Positions 59,685 through 64,000 of a stretch of DNA of 64,000 nucleotides are shown here, one piece after another (the first letter of the stretch is position 1; every line of letters starts with the position of its first letter). The DNA comes from Ectobius pallidus (taxonomy: Eukaryota > Arthropoda > Insecta > Blattodea > Ectobiidae). The stretch lies in contig CAXKWD010000009.1 of the NCBI GenBank assembly GCA_964059195.1, forward strand, positions 89,687,432-89,751,431, in the 5' to 3' direction. A program made the position numbers and the translations under genes. Below the pieces are notes generated by a model that saw only the letters and a list, made by a program, of their open reading frames with translations, was not told the DNA's origin and ran no database searches.

Positions 59685-60530
59685 GGGCCCTATTTCATAA
59701 AACTCTACAGGTGTGACAAATACGACAATTATGTCAAGCCTGACAAATTTGTCAATATGTCACGACAATTGTATTTTTCATAAATATTACAACTTTTCCT
59801 TACATTACAGGCAAATTAATGTAAATTGTCAGACTAAAAGAACCCATTTCATAAACGCGACAATTTTATGTCAAACCTAAAGATTACTTTAGTACACTGT
59901 AGATGGCTCTCACATACGTGTCTCAACATCGAATGTGATACCTAAGCAATCGATTATTACTATAGAAAATAATTGAATTATATTTCTCTTTTAATACAAA
60001 GTCACTGAAATTGAAAGTTAGGTTAATCCATTGCCTAAAAACACTGGGTGGTTTCATATCTATTTCTTCACCACTTTCACTAATACCAATATCACTACTA
60101 CTAGTGTTCATTATTAACAATACAATTTAGCAAGTTTATTAACAAAGTTTAAATCACAAGAAAGTTTGCCAAGTTATGCCACACATTTACATAACCTACT
60201 CTGTTAGCCTACATATGAAAGATTGCCTGTCACTTCTGTAATGACAATTCTACATTTTTTGTAAATTTGTAAATATGTCAGCAAAAATTAATGTTTCATA
60301 AATGATAGGTATCCTAAGATTTGACATATTTGTCAGACTTTTACCTGTAAACTCAAAAGTTTTGAGAAACAACAATATGTAAAATTGTCAAACAAATCTA
60401 TAAAATTGTCATGACATTTATGTAAAGTTGTCAGCTTTTATGAAAAACACAATTGTCAAATTGTAAACCTGTAAGACAATTTTATGTCACCTGTCACCTG
60501 TAAAATTGTAACTTTTATGAAATAGGGCCC
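59685..60530. mobile_element. Fold-back element with GGGCCCTATTTCATAAAA ends
   Basis: GGGCCCTATTTCATAAAA at the left and its complement at the right (60513-60530) bound ~846 bp whose subterminal parts are filled with TGACAA/TTGTCA words in both orientations, so the whole can fold on itself. No coding. I could not fix a target duplication with confidence. Confidence 0.75.
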
Positions 60531-60764
60531 TGGATATCAATATTGACTACTACTGCTACTAGTCAGTATTGATCTAAATATATATTTTTACTACTACTGC
60601 CTTCTGCTAAGCATGATCGAACACTTACAACATGAGTAAATGCCCAGGAATTCCAAACGGAGTTGTGCATCAGTCACTAAGAACGGATTCATATTTTTGT
60701 GAAATGTAGTGCATGATTGTTCTTATGAGATATATGGCAAATAGAGGATAATATTTCTCTAGAG

Positions 60765-61066
60765 CAGCGGTTCCCAAACTTTTGTGTCCTGGGACCCACC
60801 TTCACCTAGAATTTTTTTTCGCGACCCACTACTACATAACGATAACCAATATAGGCTATATAAAAAAAAAATTTCGCGACCCACTACTACACAACGATAA
60901 CCAATGTAGGCTATATAAAATACTGCACATATTTTTCCTATGCCTTTCAATAGTTTTATTGTGTTCAAATGCCTTACATTCCTTATATTGAAAACAAGTT
61001 TAATTTTTCCCGCCCTTTTCGCAACCCACCAAAATTACTCCTGTTACCCATAGATGGGAACCACTG
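60765..61066. mobile_element. hAT-type MITE with an exact 8-bp target duplication
   Basis: The ends CAGCGGTTCCCAAACTTTT and (complement) CAGTGGTTCCCATCTATGGG are flanked by CTCTAGAG on both sides (60757-60764 and 61067-61074). An internal tandem repeat carries CGCGACCCACTACTAC and TATAGGCTATATAAA-like blocks. No transposase. Confidence 0.95.
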
Positions 61067-61511
61067 CTCTAGAGGGTAATGTATATCACTGAAAAGTTAA
61101 CTAGAAACATTAATGATACCGTAAACCTGCCTAGGAGGGTTGTGGAGGTTAACACTAGGACTTTATGGGGGGATATTTTCTTTTTATAATAACCTATAAA
61201 TATTAATCTGTTTTTAAATTCTCATATTTTATGACATCTCTGTTGCATTCAGTTTCTTCTTAATTGTGATGTGATACATACAATCAGGGACAAAAAACGG
61301 ACACTTGAATTTTACATTGTAAATCTCTTACATAAACAGCAAACCATTTCAATTGAGAATAATCTTACATTTCAAACAAAGTATTACATCAACATAAAAA
61401 AACAGTTGCCTTTATTAAAAATTCAAACAGTGATACACAAAAAGTCATTTTTTTCATTTACAGTAAAAAGTGTCACCTAATTTTTTAAAAGTTTATTTGA
61501 GTTTTGTGACT

Positions 61512-61652
61512 TCAGTAGCTTGTGTCGCCACCAGTACCTCTAAGAACATCTTTTGGGTGATGTAGCATGCTTTGGATTATTCTCATAATCCTTTCTTGGA
61601 GGATATTCTCCCATTCTTTTTCTAAGCTGCTCGAAGTCCATTTATGGACAAG
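61512..61652 (-). pseudogene. Tc1-like transposase C-terminal relic
   Basis: 46 codons and a stop on the minus strand: SSLEKEWENILQERIMRIIQ, then SMLHHPKDVLRGTGGDTSY. LEKEW..I....I...I.SM....K.V....GG.T.Y is the usual C-terminus of Tc1 transposases, just after the catalytic Glu. Upstream homology fades within ~100 bp and no TIRs were found. It abuts the pogo element at 61798. Confidence 0.65.
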
Positions 61653-61797
61653 TTCAAACAATGGTCTTAGGGATTTAGGTGCACTAGCCAATCCATAACA
61701 TTGATACCAACTTCATTAAGTGCAGTGAAAACCTTTATGCAGTGTGTGTCTTGGCATTTATATAATTTTTTATTGTTACCGTACGTTTTCTAAGGTA

Positions 61798-63980
61798 AGG
61801 GCACCTATAGTCGACAGTGCACCTATAGTCGACATACATTTTTTAATTGTTTGAAATAAGGTTAATATTGATCAAAGAAGCCTCACATAAATCTGGCAAC
61901 ATTGCCAAAACTTGTTTTCTGGCAGCAGTAAAAAAACCTCAGCCTTATGCATTATTACATGTGAATGGTGTTGGATTGAAAAAGTGCTTGCAGAGAATGA
62001 AGCAGATTTCAGTGAATGTCTAAACAAAATCACAAGAAAGGCAAGTTCTGAGCTTTAGGTTCAAATAATTTTATTTCATTTTTATCTGATGTTTGAATCT
62101 ACTGTTGAGGTAAAGGATGTTTAATAATGCTTTTAGTTAGTTGTTTGCAGAAGAAAATGTGTGTTTAGCCCTTTAGTAGGGTTGTCAGCCATAGGTTCTT
62201 GCAAATTACCACTGCTCCTGAAGTTGACACATGTGTCAGCTTCAGGTTCTATACCAAATATTTAATTTTTGAACTAGTTTAAACATATATTTCACAACAT
62301 TAATTAATATTAAATTTTTATTGGTCTAGGACTTACAGAACCTATAGACGACAGCTTTAGGTATCCAACATGTCATCTTTAGGAGACTGTTCATTCTTGA
62401 GTATTCCCATGGATGCATGGATGATAATGAGTCTCCAGATCTCCAAATATACATTTCTATAGCATATTAAATAAGAAAGCTGGCTGCTGAGTAAAAATTC
62501 ATTGTACAAGATTCCTTCCCCAGTAAAAAAATGGTATGCATTTTTGCAAAGGAGTCCTATTATAAGCCAGAGAATACATCAAAATTTAACATCTAGTTAT
62601 ACCAAAACAATATTAGCCAAATGCTTGAGGATGTGCAAACCTATTTTGTTGAGAAGGAATCGATCTCCATTCTTCAGGTCCCAACTAGAAATTATTTATG
62701 AACTTTCTTCTTCTTCAATCGCAAGGATGAAAAAGTCCTAAGCAGAGTGAGGAAGCAGTCCAGTCTATCAGGGAGGTAATAATGATGAAAAAGAAATATT
62801 ACTACTCTGAACACATTATGAAGCACTCCTAGAGAAATTGCTCCTTTAATGATAGTGTTCAGTTAGTACAGCTCGCCTTAGCGCTTGTTGTTCCAAAAGA
62901 ATGGTCTATTGGATGGCCACAAAATTGGTGGATAACTCACAATATTGCAAATTTATTGTACCCTTGGCTAATGAAGGGGAATATTAAGTTGCCAATCATA
63001 CTGTTTATAAATGGCTGTACACCACATGCATCATGCCATTAGTCAGTTCTGTTCAGAGAAGGGCATTGAACTGATTGCTTTATATACAGATGCCGCATGT
63101 ATGTTGCAGTTTTCTACTATCGGTACCTTAAAGTTGCCTTGGAAGTAAAAAGTGCAAGATTGGTGTTTGGAAAATATAGATATAAAGAAGCACGATTTTG
63201 ACCGAGTTCTGTGTTAGAAAATAAACAATTCAAATCCTGCAGAAAGGGTTTCAGAAATATGGATTGTTTCCTTGGGACCCAGGATCAATTTGAGGCTGTA
63301 ATAAAGGAAATAGAAGCAGTTCAAGCACTTGGTGATATATTAATTTCATGCTACAGTAAGTTAATTATTTAGTATTTCGCTTTGGTTTATAACAACAGTA
63401 ATTAATTACGTATTTGAAATATTTGAATGTAAAAGTAGTTAAGACACCTGTAGGGCCCTAGCATTATTTCTTAGTATTTTTTAAAATTCAAAAAATAAGT
63501 TTGCAAGATTTCATTTTTAAAAAATACTTCAATGAATTATTCTCTAACTTATGTTGTATGGCCTAATACAATTTTAAGGCTGAAAAATTGATTTAAAATA
63601 ATTATGGTAAAATAAAAGTTTATATATTTATTGATAACCTTCCTGCACACAGTAAGAAACATTAAAAAACATCTTTATTCCCTAGTTACAGCCTGATTTT
63701 AAGGATTTGAGACAGGTGTCAGGTATAGGTACCACTTATGTCAGCTTTAGGATCCTGTCTTTTTTTATGTTGTCAGCTATAGGTTCCTGTCAAGAGGTTT
63801 AAAAATAAATTTATTTTTAATATAAATGTTCATGAATTAACTAAAAGCATATATGCAAATTAAAATAGGATCATCCACCTGTCTGAAAATATATTGTAGA
63901 ATGCTCTGACATTTTAAAGTAGAGTTACAGGATCAAAAGAATGTCGCACATTTCCTTAACATGTCAACTACTGGTGCCCT
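61798..63980 (+). mobile_element. Decayed pogo-type transposon with repeated subterminal motifs
   Basis: The left end AGGGCACCTATAGTCGACA and the complement of the right end AGGGCACCAGTAGTTGACA are flanked by TA (61796-61797 and 63981-63982). Copies of the inner TIR word (TGTCAGCTATAGGTTCCTGT and variants) recur near 61820, 62185, 62235, 62345-62385, 63708-63760 and 63771. They may be reiterated transposase-binding sites. It encodes a broken pogo-group transposase. Confidence 0.85.
62887..63330 (+). pseudogene. Pogo/Tigger-group transposase, broken catalytic domain
   Basis: The reading VVPKEWSIGWPQNWWITHNI and LMKGNIKLPIILFINGCTPH shows the strand and loop around the second catalytic residue, here Asn where Asp is needed (LF-I-D-G). 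After stops and a frame change it continues ELIALYTDAACMLQFSTIG, where the usual QPLD is lost, then VQDWCLENIDIKKHDF and QKGFQKYGLFPWDPGSI. The family order is preserved but at least two catalytic positions and the frame are gone. Confidence 0.75.
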
Positions 63981-64000
63981 TACACTTAGTTATATAATGT

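Overview
This window looks like AT-rich insect nuclear DNA. It has one multi-exon gene on the + strand with introns of 2 to 31 kb, and those introns are packed with DNA transposons. There are no operons, bacterial genes or long intact ORFs apart from one transposase. The transposon mix (Tigger/pogo, mariner, Tc1-like, hAT, tandem Helitrons, tRNA-derived SINEs) and the frequent palindrome TAGGCCTA suggest a large-genome hemimetabolous insect, possibly a cockroach, termite or stick insect. That placement is inference.

The host gene is a LOTUS (OST-HTH) protein, most likely the insect TDRD7/Tapas-type germline protein. Seven internal exons can be placed at 3359-3814, 34597-34704, 38469-38922, 47453-47688, 51506-51671, 53928-54031 and 59416-59589. 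All have AG/GT borders and matching phases, and together they give 566 uninterrupted codons. The window starts at the tail of a first LOTUS domain, then runs through a Pro-rich linker, an extra LOTUS-like unit, a Ser-rich linker and two clear tandem LOTUS domains. The start codon and any Tudor domains lie outside the window. Proteins of this class bind Vasa-type helicases and work in germ granules and the piRNA pathway.

Layout: 1-3358 is upstream intron with two copies of a tRNA-containing repeat and tandem duplications. Intron 1 (3815-34596) carries a TA-flanked 1.75-kb element, Tc1 remnants, three head-to-tail Helitrons (7877-9757), a 6-kb long-TIR element with two nested insertions (11302-17328), a nearly intact Tigger element (20030-22212), a hAT with a nested insertion (24869-25976), several MITEs, and a pair of diverged 87-nt exon-like units at 18842 and 23856. 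Introns 2 and 3 hold a near-perfect 34-bp hairpin, a hAT remnant with an 8-bp target duplication, fold-back elements and a duplicated SINE. Introns 3 and 4 hold four mariner derivatives, two with fold-back arms. Introns 5 and 6 hold a hAT-like element, a SINE inside a MITE, a 452-bp direct duplication and Helitron ends. Intron 7 holds a hAT MITE and a decayed pogo element that ends at the right edge of the window.

I did not find an obviously new biological system. The best leads are the duplicated 87-nt exon pair, the intron-2 hairpin, the reiterated LOTUS helix pair across exons 1 to 3, the unclassified 6-kb element, and the fold-back mariner elements. Boundaries and families were read by eye, without database searches.
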